Assembly: GCF_001012815.1 (NCBI RefSeq)
Contig: NZ_JYJP01000144.1
Location: forward strand, 1 to 64,000
Source of the DNA: Vibrio mexicanus
Lineage (GTDB): Bacteria > Pseudomonadota > Gammaproteobacteria > Enterobacterales > Vibrionaceae
Length of the DNA: 64,000 bases
Reading direction: 5' to 3'
Positions within the stretch are counted from its first letter, which is position 1. Each line of letters starts with the position of its first letter. Both the position numbers and the translations under genes were made by a program. Below, piece after piece: positions 7,671 to 17,320 of the stretch. The notes beneath the pieces are model-generated. The model made no database searches, was not told the origin of the DNA, and saw only the letters and a list, made by a program, of their open reading frames with translations.

Positions 7671-9878
7671 ATGGCATCAGCCGACTTTTCATTGAGGGAA
7701 CGTGACCGTAAACGACTGTATAAAGATCGTTTGTTTCGCATGGCTGTTTCTTTTGGTGGTGTCGGTGTTTTAGCTGCACTAGTGCTAATTTTTGTCTATT
7801 TAGCCATGATGGTCCTGCCGCTGTTCTCAAGCTCACAACTTGAACCTGCAATCAAACAGCAAGCCATCTCCGCTGAGCAGCCTGTGGCCATTGGGCTGAA
7901 TGATTATGGCGAACACGCTTACTTCCTTTCCGAAGATGGAACTCTGACTTTTTGGGCTTTAGATGGCAATGACAATCAAGCGCAAAAAGCGGCTTACGTT
8001 TCACATGTCACCCCTGATCTTTTTGCCCAGTCTATGCCAGCTCTGGGGTGGTTGGGCATAGCGTCAAAGCAAGGTGAAGTTTCTCTTTTTCAACCTGAAT
8101 TTTCTGTCACGTTAGAAGGGAACAAACGTACGTTTGATCCTGAAGTGTTCTATTTTTCCGATCAACCTTCTATCACGCTACCCAGTGTAGACTCACCAGT
8201 GACGCAATTTGCTTTTACTGCCAATGAAGGTAGCGCAGTAATTGTGACCCGCGATGAACAAGATAGAGTGACGGCATATTGGTACGAAGATGAAGTGAAT
8301 ACTCATCAGTTCCAGTTCTCGCAACCCATTAGCGATGTAGAGCAGATATTGCTGACACCCAATGGTGAGCAATTGTATCTTCGTGTTGGTAATGACCTGA
8401 TTGTTGCGGTGCAAAGTTCTCTTAGCTCGGCCAGTCGAGAGTATCAAGTTCGTGAAATCGTCACCTTGGGCGACGAAGAGAAGCTAGTGGTTGATATCGC
8501 TCTATTATCAGGGGCTTACTCACTATTGGTGTCTTATCAAGACGGGCAAGTATCGCAATGGTTTGATGTATTAACCGACGGTGAACGCACCTTGACGCCT
8601 ATTCGCCACTTCAAGTTAGCCTCGGAGCTAAAATCAATACTGCCAGACACTTACCGTAAAGGCTTTTACAGCTTCTATGCCAACGGTACAGTGCAAAGTC
8701 ATTATACGACGAGCGAAAAACTATCTTTGTTCGAGCGAGCATTTGATAAAGCGCCAAGTGCGGCGGCGATGTCTCTAAACGAGAAGTTCTTGTTAACCTA
8801 TTCCGATGGCGCTTTGTCTGTTTCCGAAGTGGACAATGAATACCCTGAGATTTCGTTCTCTTCACTTTGGAAAAAGGTTTGGTACGAAAGCTACCCAGAG
8901 CCTCAATTTGTTTGGCAAACCACGTCAGCAAGTGATGAGTTTGAGGCCAAATTTAGCTTGGTGCCTATAGCGTTTGGCACGCTAAAAGCCGCTTTCTATG
9001 CGATGTTGTTTGCTATTCCGATTGCTGTGCTGGGGGCAATATATACGGCTTACTTCATGTCTGCGCAGATGCGCCGCGTGGTAAAACCTTCTATCGAGCT
9101 AATGGAAGCTTTACCTACGGTAATTATTGGTTTCTTAGCAGGGCTTTGGTTTGCTCCTATTGTTGAGAATCATCTAGCAGCAGTCGTGAGTCTGTTAATC
9201 TTCCTACCCATGATGACGGTGATTTGTGGTGTGGTGTGGCACATCCTGCCTAAGGCATTTACAAGTAAGTTACCCAATGGCTGGCATGCTTTAATTTTGA
9301 TGCCTATTTTAGCGGGCACCATTGTTCTATCCATGACTCAAAGTGGCAATATCGAAGCGGCTATGTTCGATGGGGATATTCGTCTTTACTTCGCAAATCA
9401 TGGATTCGACTTTGATCAACGCAATGCTTTAGTTGTTGGTTTTGCAATGGGGTTTGCGGTTATTCCTACCATATTTACCATTGCGGAAGATGCTATTTTC
9501 TCTGTGCCTAAACATTTGTCAGACGGCTCATTGGCGCTGGGTGCGACCCCATGGCAAACCCTTATTTATGTGGTGTTACTCACTGCAAGCCCTGGTATTT
9601 TCTCGGCAATTATGATGGGACTGGGCCGAGCTGTGGGCGAGACAATGATAGTGCTCATGGCGACAGGCAACACACCGATCATGGATTGGAACATCTTGGA
9701 AGGTATGCGCACTTTATCTGCAACCATTGCGGTAGAAATGCCAGAGTCAGAAGTGGGAAGTTCTCACTTTAGGCTGTTGTTCCTAGCCGCTCTGCTTCTG
9801 CTTATTTTTACCTTTGCCGTAAACTCACTCGCGGAATGGGTGAGACAGCGTTTAAGGGAGAAGTATCGTGCTCTGTAA
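7671..9878 (+). CDS. pstC: Phosphate ABC transporter permease PstC, long form
   Basis: 735 residues, more than twice the E. coli PstC. One N-terminal membrane segment (about 25-53) is followed by a periplasmic insertion of roughly 370 residues with repeated short beta-strand-like stretches, then a C-terminal BPD permease domain of about six membrane segments from residue 430. The ABC-coupling EAA loop is visible in DGSLALGATPWQTLIYVVL. It forms the membrane channel with PstA and is driven by PstB. The role of the insertion is unknown; a sensing or binding-protein docking function is conceivable but unsupported. Confidence 0.93.
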   Translation: MASADFSLRERDRKRLYKDRLFRMAVSFGGVGVLAALVLIFVYLAMMVLPLFSSSQLEPAIKQQAISAEQPVAIGLNDYGEHAYFLSEDGTLTFWALDGNDNQAQKAAYVSHVTPDLFAQSMPALGWLGIASKQGEVSLFQPEFSVTLEGNKRTFDPEVFYFSDQPSITLPSVDSPVTQFAFTANEGSAVIVTRDEQDRVTAYWYEDEVNTHQFQFSQPISDVEQILLTPNGEQLYLRVGNDLIVAVQSSLSSASREYQVREIVTLGDEEKLVVDIALLSGAYSLLVSYQDGQVSQWFDVLTDGERTLTPIRHFKLASELKSILPDTYRKGFYSFYANGTVQSHYTTSEKLSLFERAFDKAPSAAAMSLNEKFLLTYSDGALSVSEVDNEYPEISFSSLWKKVWYESYPEPQFVWQTTSASDEFEAKFSLVPIAFGTLKAAFYAMLFAIPIAVLGAIYTAYFMSAQMRRVVKPSIELMEALPTVIIGFLAGLWFAPIVENHLAAVVSLLIFLPMMTVICGVVWHILPKAFTSKLPNGWHALILMPILAGTIVLSMTQSGNIEAAMFDGDIRLYFANHGFDFDQRNALVVGFAMGFAVIPTIFTIAEDAIFSVPKHLSDGSLALGATPWQTLIYVVLLTASPGIFSAIMMGLGRAVGETMIVLMATGNTPIMDWNILEGMRTLSATIAVEMPESEVGSSHFRLLFLAALLLLIFTFAVNSLAEWVRQRLREKYRAL

Positions 9879-9895
9879 TTTAGGTCAGGTGGTTC

Positions 9896-11542
9896 ATGTT
9901 TAAGTGGCTTAAATCCGGTTCTCCTTGGATATGGCTAACAGGCGGTGCGGTAAGTATCAGCTTGCTGTCTGTGTTGGGCTTATTGCTGCTTATCGGTTGG
10001 AAGGGGCTATCGTATTTTTGGCCTGCTAATCTTCATCAGTGGCAGACCACTCAAGGCAATGTGTTGGTTGGCCAGATCTATGATAGCGAAGCAATCCCCG
10101 TTAATCACCTGCGTGAAATGGACTACCAACTGCCCTCTGAAGTGAGGGAAAAAGGGCTTGTTACCAGGCATAGCATCAAAATTGCGAATCGCGACCATTA
10201 TGATGCTGACTTTATCTCGATTCTTGATATCGATATTGAGAGCGTGACGACACCGTCTGGTTGGATGGTAGTGGAACGGACACGCAATGGTGACTTCTTT
10301 GGCGTCCCTGTTAGTTATCGTCATGCTGATAACACGGTTTCAGACGAGATTGACGATAATCTTGAGTTGGGTCTGCAGTTTTCTACGCAGCTCAAAGAAG
10401 AAATTGATGCTCTTATCGAACAAGATATTCGCTCGGCCAGCCGTCAGGTGGAGCGTTTAAGACTGCAAAAACGTCGATTGGAACTTAATGATTCTCTAAC
10501 AGAAGAGTTTGCGACTTCATATCGTGAACAGTTGGCATACTATCAACAGCAGTTATTGGCAGCTGAATCAACGTTAGATGCACTTAGGGCACAATTGAGT
10601 CTGCAAGCTTTGATCATGCGAGATATGCAAGGGCAAGAAGTAGAGATTCCGCTCAACCAGATTCTTCGCGCTTGGTATCCTAATGATATGAGTTTGCCTG
10701 AGAAAGCAGCTCATTGGGCGACTCAGGTTTGGCGCTTCTTATCTGAAAATCCACGCGAATCTAACTCAGAAGGTGGTGTGTTTCCTGCTATTTTCGGTAC
10801 GGTTTTATTAGTACTGATCATGTCGGTCATTGTGATGCCATTGGGCGTTATAGCGGCAATCTATTTACATGAGTACGCTAAAAACAACGCATTTACTCGG
10901 ATTATCAGAGTCGCGGTAATTAACCTCGCGGGCGTACCGTCGATTGTTTATGGTGTGTTTGGCTTAGGCTTTTTCGTTTATACCCTAGGTGGCTCGATAG
11001 ATTCACTTCTTTACAGCGAGCGCTTACCTGCGCCAACCTTTGGTACGCCAGGTTTGCTTTGGTCAGCATTAACCTTGGCAGTGCTGACGCTGCCGGTTGT
11101 TATCGTGGCAACGGAAGAGGGTTTAACACGAATTCCAAGCTCTGTTAGGCATGGTTCACTGGCGTTAGGTGCAACTCAGTCTGAAACGCTTTGGCGCATA
11201 GTTCTGCCGATGGCGAGCCCAGCTATCATCACTGGGCTAATATTAGCGATAGCCCGCGCCGCTGGCGAGGTTGCCCCTTTGATGTTGGTGGGCGCGGTGA
11301 AAATGACGTCTAACCTGCCAGTCGATGGTCAGTTCCCGTTTCTGCATTTAGAGCGCAAGTTCATGCATCTGGGCTTTCATATTTACGATGTAGGCTTTCA
11401 AACAACCAATATCGAAGCCGCGCGCCCATTGGTGTACGCAACCTCATTTTTACTCGTTACGGTCATCGTTAGCTTAAACTTAACCGCAATTAGCATTCGA
11501 AATAATCTGCGTGAAAAGTACCGAACGTTAGGACAAGATTAA
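9896..11542 (+). CDS. pstA: Phosphate ABC transporter permease PstA, long form
   Basis: 548 residues against roughly 300 in E. coli. One N-terminal membrane segment (about 13-37) precedes a periplasmic insertion that includes a heptad-like coiled coil around residues 160-245, rich in Glu, Arg, Gln and Leu. The permease domain follows, with an EAA-type loop in RHGSLALGATQSETLWRIVL. It lies 17 nt after pstC and 2 nt before pstB. Both permeases carrying large extracytoplasmic additions implies a co-evolved periplasmic subcomplex (inference). Confidence 0.94.
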   Translation: MFKWLKSGSPWIWLTGGAVSISLLSVLGLLLLIGWKGLSYFWPANLHQWQTTQGNVLVGQIYDSEAIPVNHLREMDYQLPSEVREKGLVTRHSIKIANRDHYDADFISILDIDIESVTTPSGWMVVERTRNGDFFGVPVSYRHADNTVSDEIDDNLELGLQFSTQLKEEIDALIEQDIRSASRQVERLRLQKRRLELNDSLTEEFATSYREQLAYYQQQLLAAESTLDALRAQLSLQALIMRDMQGQEVEIPLNQILRAWYPNDMSLPEKAAHWATQVWRFLSENPRESNSEGGVFPAIFGTVLLVLIMSVIVMPLGVIAAIYLHEYAKNNAFTRIIRVAVINLAGVPSIVYGVFGLGFFVYTLGGSIDSLLYSERLPAPTFGTPGLLWSALTLAVLTLPVVIVATEEGLTRIPSSVRHGSLALGATQSETLWRIVLPMASPAIITGLILAIARAAGEVAPLMLVGAVKMTSNLPVDGQFPFLHLERKFMHLGFHIYDVGFQTTNIEAARPLVYATSFLLVTVIVSLNLTAISIRNNLREKYRTLGQD

Positions 11543-11544
11543 TC

Positions 11545-12363
11545 ATGTTTTCAGTCAATCAAACACTAGGCTATGAAGCCCCGCTCGATGTGAATAACTT
11601 AAGCGACGAGCAGACCGCCATTGCTATTGAAGATCTCAACCTGTTCTATCAAAACACGCAGGCATTGACGGGCATTTCGATGCGTATTCCAAAGGGGCAG
11701 GTGACGGCGTTTATCGGCCCATCTGGTTGCGGTAAATCGACGCTATTGCGATGCATCAACCGAATGAATGATCTGGTCGAAGGATGTCGCGTAAAAGGCA
11801 AAGTTAAGCTTCATGGAAAGAATGTGTATCACCGTGATGTTGATGTAGCCACGCTCCGACGCCGAGTGGGTATGGTGTTTCAAAGGCCTAACCCGTTTCC
11901 CAAGTCGATATATGAAAACGTGGTCTATGGCTTGCGCTTGCAAGGTATCTCAAACAGTCGAACTCTGGACGATGCGGTAGAACGTTCACTACGTGCAGCT
12001 GCATTGTGGGATGAGGTGAAATATCGTTTACACGAGAATGCCTTTGGGCTTTCAGGCGGTCAGCAACAGCGACTTGTGATTGCTCGCGCGATTGCGATAG
12101 AGCCCGAGGTACTCCTATTGGATGAGCCTACTTCAGCACTCGATCCAATATCGACATTAACGATTGAAGAGCTGATTAACGATCTTAAAACCAAATATAC
12201 CGTAGTGATCGTTACTCACAATATGCAGCAGGCCGCGCGTGTAAGCGACCACACCGCCTTCATCCATATGGGGCAATTAATCGAATATAGTGATACGGAT
12301 ACCATTTTCACATCACCTGCAAAAAAACAGACAGAAGACTACATCACAGGACGCTACGGCTAA
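11545..12363 (+). CDS. pstB: Phosphate ABC transporter ATP-binding protein PstB
   Basis: 272-residue ABC ATPase. Walker A is GPSGCGKST, the signature is LSGGQQQRLVIARAIA, Walker B is VLLLDEPTSALD, and the H-loop is VIVTHNMQQA. It has the usual 20-residue extension before the ATPase fold. It energises PstCA and relays transport status to PhoR with PhoU. phoU starts 54 nt downstream. Confidence 0.98.
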   Translation: MFSVNQTLGYEAPLDVNNLSDEQTAIAIEDLNLFYQNTQALTGISMRIPKGQVTAFIGPSGCGKSTLLRCINRMNDLVEGCRVKGKVKLHGKNVYHRDVDVATLRRRVGMVFQRPNPFPKSIYENVVYGLRLQGISNSRTLDDAVERSLRAAALWDEVKYRLHENAFGLSGGQQQRLVIARAIAIEPEVLLLDEPTSALDPISTLTIEELINDLKTKYTVVIVTHNMQQAARVSDHTAFIHMGQLIEYSDTDTIFTSPAKKQTEDYITGRYG

Positions 12364-12417
12364 GCTAAACTGTTAAAACGTATAGCTATTTATAATTTTA
12401 TCAACAAGGGAGCAATA

Positions 12418-13115
12418 ATGAACTTTGGTCGTCATATTTCAGGTCAATTTAATGTCGAGCTAGAATCCATCCGAACTCATGTTTTAACCATGGGGGGCTG
12501 GTGGAGCAGCAGCTATCGTTTGCGATGCAAGCGCTGCATAAAGAGGACATTGAACTTGCCCGAAAGGTAGTGCGCGACGATCACAAAGTGAATGCGATGG
12601 AAGTGTCTATTGACGAAGCTTGCACGCGCATTATTGCCAAGCGCCAGCCTACGGCAAAAGATCTGCGCTTGATTATGGCCATCATTAAAACCATCACAGA
12701 CTTGGAAAGAATTGGTGATGTTGCCACTAAGATTGCGTATGTCGCTATCGAAAGCCCTGCTTCGAAAGAGAGCCAGTTCCATGTTTCTCTAGAGCCACTT
12801 TGTCGCCAAGCGATTGGGATGCTTCATCAAGTGCTTGATGCTTTTGCTCGTATGGATGTGGATGCAGCGGCAGAAGTTTATAAGCTAGACGACAAGATCG
12901 ATGCTGAATATGAAGCGGTTATTCGACAGCTAATGACCTATATGATGGAAGATCCAAAAAATATTCCAAGCATCTTGCAAGTCATGTGGTCCGCTCGTGC
13001 GATAGAACGAGTTGGCGACCGTTGTCAGAACATTTGTGAATACATCATTTACTTTGTAAAAGGTAAAGATGTTCGCCATTTGGGCGAACAAAGTATCGAC
13101 GATGCGCTTCGCTAG
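12418..13115 (+). CDS. phoU: Phosphate signalling protein PhoU (one frame break)
   Basis: PhoU is the adaptor that lets PhoR sense Pst activity. A strong ribosome site AAGGGAG precedes ATG 12418, which begins MNFGRHISGQFN. The frame breaks in the G-run at 12492-12497: one more G gives MGGLVEQQLSFAMQ and continues to the stop at 13115. The repaired protein is 232 residues, with the two three-helix repeats and metal-binding-type E-x3-D motifs of the family. The next gene on the opposite strand abuts it with no spacing. Confidence 0.93.
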
Positions 13116-13689
13116 TTAAAACTGAAAAACGACACCAGTATTTAGCATAAAGCTCACGTTGTAAGGCAAGTGAGTTTTGTTGCGATCAAGGTAATTCATT
13201 TCACCTCCGATCATAAACGCCATGTTGTCGCTGAAGTTGTTAACCCACGCTGCTGCAATGCTTACACCATTCGTAGAGCGGTAGTCCTCTTTCTCATGCC
13301 ACCACGCGTAATTTGTGCCTTCATACTCAACAAGACCAGCTTCTAATTGCAACGATAAGTTTGGTGAGTACGCTAATGGGCCAAACATCGGGGATTTTTC
13401 TAGCGGAAACTGGACGCCTAATCGATACGTTTTGATTTTCTCATCTATATAAAGTTCATCAAATGAACTGTAGCCAATATTGGCATAAACTGCCTCCAAA
13501 CCAAATGTATCAGCAACGCCTAATTGAACTCCCCACCCAGAGCCGTTACTGTTGGCCCCAACTACCTGTTGTTGCGAGGTGAACGGACTTTGCTTGAGTT
13601 ACGTTTGGGATGGCAGTCACTACGCAAGCTAGTATGATTGTGTGTGACGACTTTACTTTTTTGAACGATGTACAAAATGAAACTGCCAT
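13116..13689 (-). CDS. Predicted outer-membrane beta-barrel protein (one frame break)
   Basis: Repaired length is about 190 residues. ATG 13689 starts a signal peptide (MAVSFCTSFKKVKSSH, hydrophobic core, cleavage near TQA-KS). The frame breaks near 13565: removing one G of a GG pair joins SVHLATT to VVGANSNGSGWG. The rest shows alternating polar/hydrophobic strands and ends in phenylalanine (VVFQF), the mark of an outer-membrane barrel. I cannot assign a function; it lacks the HxSNxG-type motif of PagL. It is convergent with phoU with adjoining stop codons. A 19-bp inverted repeat lies upstream. Confidence 0.6.
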
Positions 13690-13883
13690 AATTCTACTCT
13701 TTCTCGTTGAGGGATTTCTAATACTCCCGTTTGAACTCAGCTTCGGGCTCATCAGGATTTCTGTACGAGAAGATAATTGAGTTGACGTTTATCACGCCAA
13801 TCATTGGGTATTATGATTGCGATAAGAAGTGCTAATGATTCTTAGGTTGTGGGTGGGGTTTTACTTATTATCTAATACCTAGA

Positions 13884-13902
13884 TTCATACAAGGTGTATG
13901 AA
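13884..13902 (-). promoter_or_regulatory. Perfect 7-5-7 inverted repeat, candidate operator
   Basis: TTCATAC-AAGGT-GTATGAA. It lies 195 bp upstream of the outer-membrane gene and just past the end of the LysR gene, so an operator for the former is the simplest reading. Spacing resembles a regulator site more than a terminator, and no T-run follows. Confidence 0.4.
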
Positions 13903-13956
13903 AACAAAAGGGAAGCATGGTTAGAAGTGGTCAATCAGAACAGGATATAACCACCT

Positions 13957-14892
13957 CTACTTATTGAGTGATTGTAGTTCGTTTAGAGACTCACGTATGA
14001 GTTTGTTTAGCCATTTGATTAAGCTACTGTTTCGGTCTTTGGTGTGGTGGTAGCTTGAAATATTAAATGACCTGTACTTTTGTTCTACCTCCACGTCGAT
14101 TGACTTTAAGCTTGGAAATTGGTGAATAGGGAAAAGGCTGCTATGTGGCAGGTACATATCACTGATTTGAATGATATCAATCAACGCCAGCAGCATTTCC
14201 GAACGAACGCCGACTTTTACATCAAACCCGCTTTCTTTTAGCACCCTTTGAGCAATACTTTCAGTATCACTCCAATTGGGCACCATTAAAGCTGCAATAT
14301 CGTAATCAACGACATCTTTTAAGGAAATAGAGTCCAGAGCTGCTAGAGGGTGATTCTGGCGTACAATAACTTTTGGTGAAATGGTTGTTAGCGGATGACT
14401 GTACACTTCTTTTGTATGTGGAGCATCGTAGCTGATACCTAGTTGAACTTGGCCTTTACTGATCTCTTTTAGGGTACTTTTTGTCCAAGTGAGCAGCTCA
14501 ATTTTTGCATTGGGTGCCTGCTCGCGTATTTTCTTATACAGTAAACCTGAAATACCGGACAGGACAATCGATGTGATAGAAATGCGAATGGTTTGTTCGA
14601 TAAGCTCAGGGTGAAATTCTTGTGAGTCATTTAGCGCTGCTGCGAGTCCATCAATATGTGGTGTAATGGCTTCAACTAAACATTCCGCCATGGCAGTAGG
14701 CTCTAGCCCTGTTCGCACTTTTACAAACAGCTCATCGTCGAAATGATTGCGTAATTTTTGCAAAGACTGACTGATCGCAGGCTGAGAAACATGTAGGCGC
14801 TCAGATGCTTTGCGCATATTGAGCTCTTGAGCGAGCACAATGAAGGTACGCAGTAAGTTGAGGTCTAGGTTGTAGAACAGGTCTTTTGCCAT
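13957..14892 (-). CDS. LysR-family transcriptional regulator
   Basis: 311 residues. The N-terminal winged helix spans about residues 9-68, with the family signature ASERLHVSQPAISQSLQKLR. A substrate-binding fold covers about 95-300. It lies 27 nt downstream of cutC on the same strand and could be read with it. Effector and targets cannot be told from sequence; the outer-membrane gene downstream on the same strand is a candidate target. Confidence 0.9.
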   Translation of the reverse strand: MAKDLFYNLDLNLLRTFIVLAQELNMRKASERLHVSQPAISQSLQKLRNHFDDELFVKVRTGLEPTAMAECLVEAITPHIDGLAAALNDSQEFHPELIEQTIRISITSIVLSGISGLLYKKIREQAPNAKIELLTWTKSTLKEISKGQVQLGISYDAPHTKEVYSHPLTTISPKVIVRQNHPLAALDSISLKDVVDYDIAALMVPNWSDTESIAQRVLKESGFDVKVGVRSEMLLALIDIIQISDMYLPHSSLFPIHQFPSLKSIDVEVEQKYRSFNISSYHHTKDRNSSLIKWLNKLIRESLNELQSLNK

Positions 14893-14919
14893 TTCATGAG
14901 CCCGCGATGTTTAAATGTC

Positions 14920-15666
14920 TTAGTTTAGGCTTCTGAGCTTTTCGTCTACCAAACGGATCATGTTGGAGTCCGTGACTGGGATTGAATAGTCATCACCATT
15001 TCCCATCTTAGCGCTTTCTGACAAATAGGTCATCTCACTGCTTCGAGAGGACTTGCCAGAAAGGTGTACTTCATCAATGCCACTATGAGCGACAATCTCC
15101 AATACATTGCTATGGTTTAGACCTGCACCCGCCATGATTTTAATGCGGCCATTAGCTTGCAGATGCATTCTCTTTAGTCGTTCTTTTCCTTCTTGAGCTG
15201 TTTTGGCTAACCCAGAAGTTAGTACTCGCTCACAGCCAAGGGAGATAATCTGCTCAAGAGCTGTTTCAACATCTCTGCACTGGTCAATTGCGCGATGGAA
15301 AGTGATGCCAAGGCCATGCTTCTGAGCTCGCTTGGTTAAACGTTCTACGTTAGGCATGTCGATATCGCCATTAGCGGTGAGGGCACCGATAACAACACCA
15401 TTCAGCCCTGCTTCATGAGCAGCATCAATGTCTAACAGCATGGCGTCATAGTCTTGTTCTGAGTAAAGGAAGTCACCTTCCCGTGGGCGGATAATCGCAT
15501 AGATGGGAATGGAAGAGTACCTGGCTGCTTGTTTCATGAAGCCAAAACTAGGAGTCAGACCGCCTAGTGCTAATGATGAGCAAAGCTCGATACGGGTAGC
15601 ACCACCCGCAATGGCATTATGAAGAGATTCTAAGTTATCGATACAAACTTCAAGTTGGAAGCGCAT
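14920..15666 (-). CDS. cutC: CutC family copper homeostasis protein
   Basis: 248 residues, exactly the family length from MRFQLEVCIDNLESLHNA (ATG 15666). The frame is open further upstream, but that extension has no CutC similarity, so this start is chosen. Motifs ATRIELCSSLALGGLTPS and GLGITFHRAIDQ mark the TIM-barrel family. In E. coli it was tied to copper tolerance, although its true activity is unsettled. Cytoplasmic. Confidence 0.93.
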   Translation of the reverse strand: MRFQLEVCIDNLESLHNAIAGGATRIELCSSLALGGLTPSFGFMKQAARYSSIPIYAIIRPREGDFLYSEQDYDAMLLDIDAAHEAGLNGVVIGALTANGDIDMPNVERLTKRAQKHGLGITFHRAIDQCRDVETALEQIISLGCERVLTSGLAKTAQEGKERLKRMHLQANGRIKIMAGAGLNHSNVLEIVAHSGIDEVHLSGKSSRSSEMTYLSESAKMGNGDDYSIPVTDSNMIRLVDEKLRSLN

Positions 15667-15820
15667 GTGAATTACCTGTGTAATATAAATCGGTAGGAGC
15701 CCAGAAGCTGAATGCTTGGATTTTTGTAGTTTACTGATTGTATGAAAATGAAATAAGGGAAAAGTTTCGCTATTGCATTTCCCTATTACTCCCACATTTT
15801 TGGCATAGCTTTCTAACAAA

Positions 15821-15850
15821 AAGCCCAGTGAAAAATCACTGGGCTTCAAA
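15821..15850 (-). terminator. Terminator after yebG
   Basis: Stem AAGCCCAGTGA/TCACTGGGCTT (15821-15831 and 15836-15846). Read on the minus strand it is followed by a T-run, 31 nt past the repaired yebG stop. Confidence 0.8.
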
Positions 15851-15876
15851 GTACATATTAAACGCTAAAGTTGGCG

Positions 15877-16168
15877 TTAAGCCGCGTCATCTTGTGCTTC
15901 AGGCTCTTTTACCGCTTTTGGTTTTTTAGGAGCAGGTTTGCGTTTTTGCACCTAATGCAAACAGCACTTCTTCTTTGTTTTGAGCTAGGAACATTGCCAG
16001 ATCTTCTTGTTTAGCTTCATCTTCTAGAAGCTCACTTTTTCCTAGCAGAGTAAACAGCTCGTCTGCCATATCCAGCATTTTGTCATAAGCGTCAGCTTCG
16101 GCTTTAGAGGTAAAAGTCATTTTCTCTTCTCCGTTGCGTTCCACCACGTACTTGACGATTACAGCCAT
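15877..16168 (-). CDS. yebG: SOS-inducible protein YebG (one frame break)
   Basis: The opening MAVIVKYVVERNGEEKM and EADAYDKMLDMADEL match YebG, a small DNA-damage-inducible protein of unclear function. As sequenced it stops early after ALGAKTQTCS. Removing one A from the A-run at about 15945 restores a Lys/Pro-rich tail (KRKPAPKKPKAVKEPE) ending at 15877 and gives 96 residues, the usual length. A LexA box lies 33-52 bp before the start. This is one of two sites in the window best explained by an extra, not missing, base. Confidence 0.9.
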
Positions 16169-16200
16169 GGTTAATCCTCTAACAATTTAAATGTTTCTAT

Positions 16201-16220
16201 TACTGGCTGTTTATACAGCT
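16201..16220 (-). promoter_or_regulatory. LexA (SOS) box of yebG
   Basis: TACTGGCTGTTTATACAGCT has CTG-N10-CAG (16203-16218) and matches the SOS consensus well on the TATACAG side. It sits immediately upstream of yebG. Confidence 0.88.
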
Positions 16221-16297
16221 TTTGAGCGCGCAAGTCTAGGCGAGGGCGCAAATGTGAGAGGCGAGTGCTGTTCATATCGCCAACCAATAAGCTTCAC

Positions 16298-17203
16298 TTA
16301 TTTGCTTGCGTCGTTTTGTTGCCACTGCTGACAAAAACTAATAAAGGCTTTGAGTAGTGGGTTTTGGTATTTCTCTTTATGGACCAATAAACAGAACTTA
16401 CGTTGCATGTTTAAGGGGAGTGGTATTTGTACGACGCGCCCATCCTGAATAGCGGGGCTGGCAGCAAGTTTAGACAGACACGCTAAGCCTAGCCCTGCCG
16501 ATACGCTGTTGATCAATGCTTCGGTAGTGTTGAGCTGAAAAGACTCGTGCCAATCCACAAGCCGCGGGGCAATGAGCTGGGTGAAAAACTCACGCGATCC
16601 AGAGCCAGACTCTCTAAGTATCCAATCGTTCCCCTCAAGCTGATCCAAGGTAATTTCGCTTCCATGGCTAAGCGGATGAATTGGCGATGCAATGACACAC
16701 ATTTCGTCGTGACTAAATGGCACAGACAGTAAGTCTGGGTGAGGCGTGCTTCCTTCGATAAGAGCGATATCCAGTTCGTAGTCGATTAACATCTGGCAAA
16801 TCTGCGCACTGTTGGAAATGAACAGGCTTTGCTGAGTATGATCCGTACTTTTTCTAAAGTCGCTGAGCATGTAGGGGGCAATTTGGTTACCAATCGTATC
16901 ACTCGCTCCAATCCTCAACTGGCCCGTGAGTGTCGTATCGCCATCAAACATCAACTCGATGTCGTTAGCCCTATGCAAAAGCTCGTCGGCAAGAGGGAGT
17001 AACTTTTGGCCTTCTTGATTGAGGACTAATCGATTATTCACTCGATCAAACAGTGGATGACCAATCTGTTTTTCTAGCTCGGACAGCGCCATGCTGACCG
17101 CTGCTTTGGATAGAAACAGCGCTTCAGACGCCGCTGTGAGGGTTTTGTGCTGCGTAATGGTTGAGAAAACATGCAGTTGCCTTAGCGAAACATTATAAGC
17201 CAC
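16298..17203 (-). CDS. LysR-family transcriptional regulator, divergent from TDT transporter
   Basis: 301 residues. Winged helix about residues 6-65 with TAASEALFLSKAAVSMALSE; effector domain about 90-295. It is transcribed away from the transporter gene that starts 118 bp to the right, the classic LysR arrangement, so regulation of that transporter is likely (inference). It resembles the CysB/YeiE-like branch, but I cannot name it. Confidence 0.9.
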   Translation of the reverse strand: MAYNVSLRQLHVFSTITQHKTLTAASEALFLSKAAVSMALSELEKQIGHPLFDRVNNRLVLNQEGQKLLPLADELLHRANDIELMFDGDTTLTGQLRIGASDTIGNQIAPYMLSDFRKSTDHTQQSLFISNSAQICQMLIDYELDIALIEGSTPHPDLLSVPFSHDEMCVIASPIHPLSHGSEITLDQLEGNDWILRESGSGSREFFTQLIAPRLVDWHESFQLNTTEALINSVSAGLGLACLSKLAASPAIQDGRVVQIPLPLNMQRKFCLLVHKEKYQNPLLKAFISFCQQWQQNDASK

Positions 17204-17320
17204 AGAGTTACCTTAAAAGTGTTTAGAAAATCTTAACGTAAGTTTTAAAATAGCAGATATCTTAAAACAGTACATGTCGTTAAAATAGCTCTACTTTCCT
17301 GAGTCGATAGAAGAAGCGTT

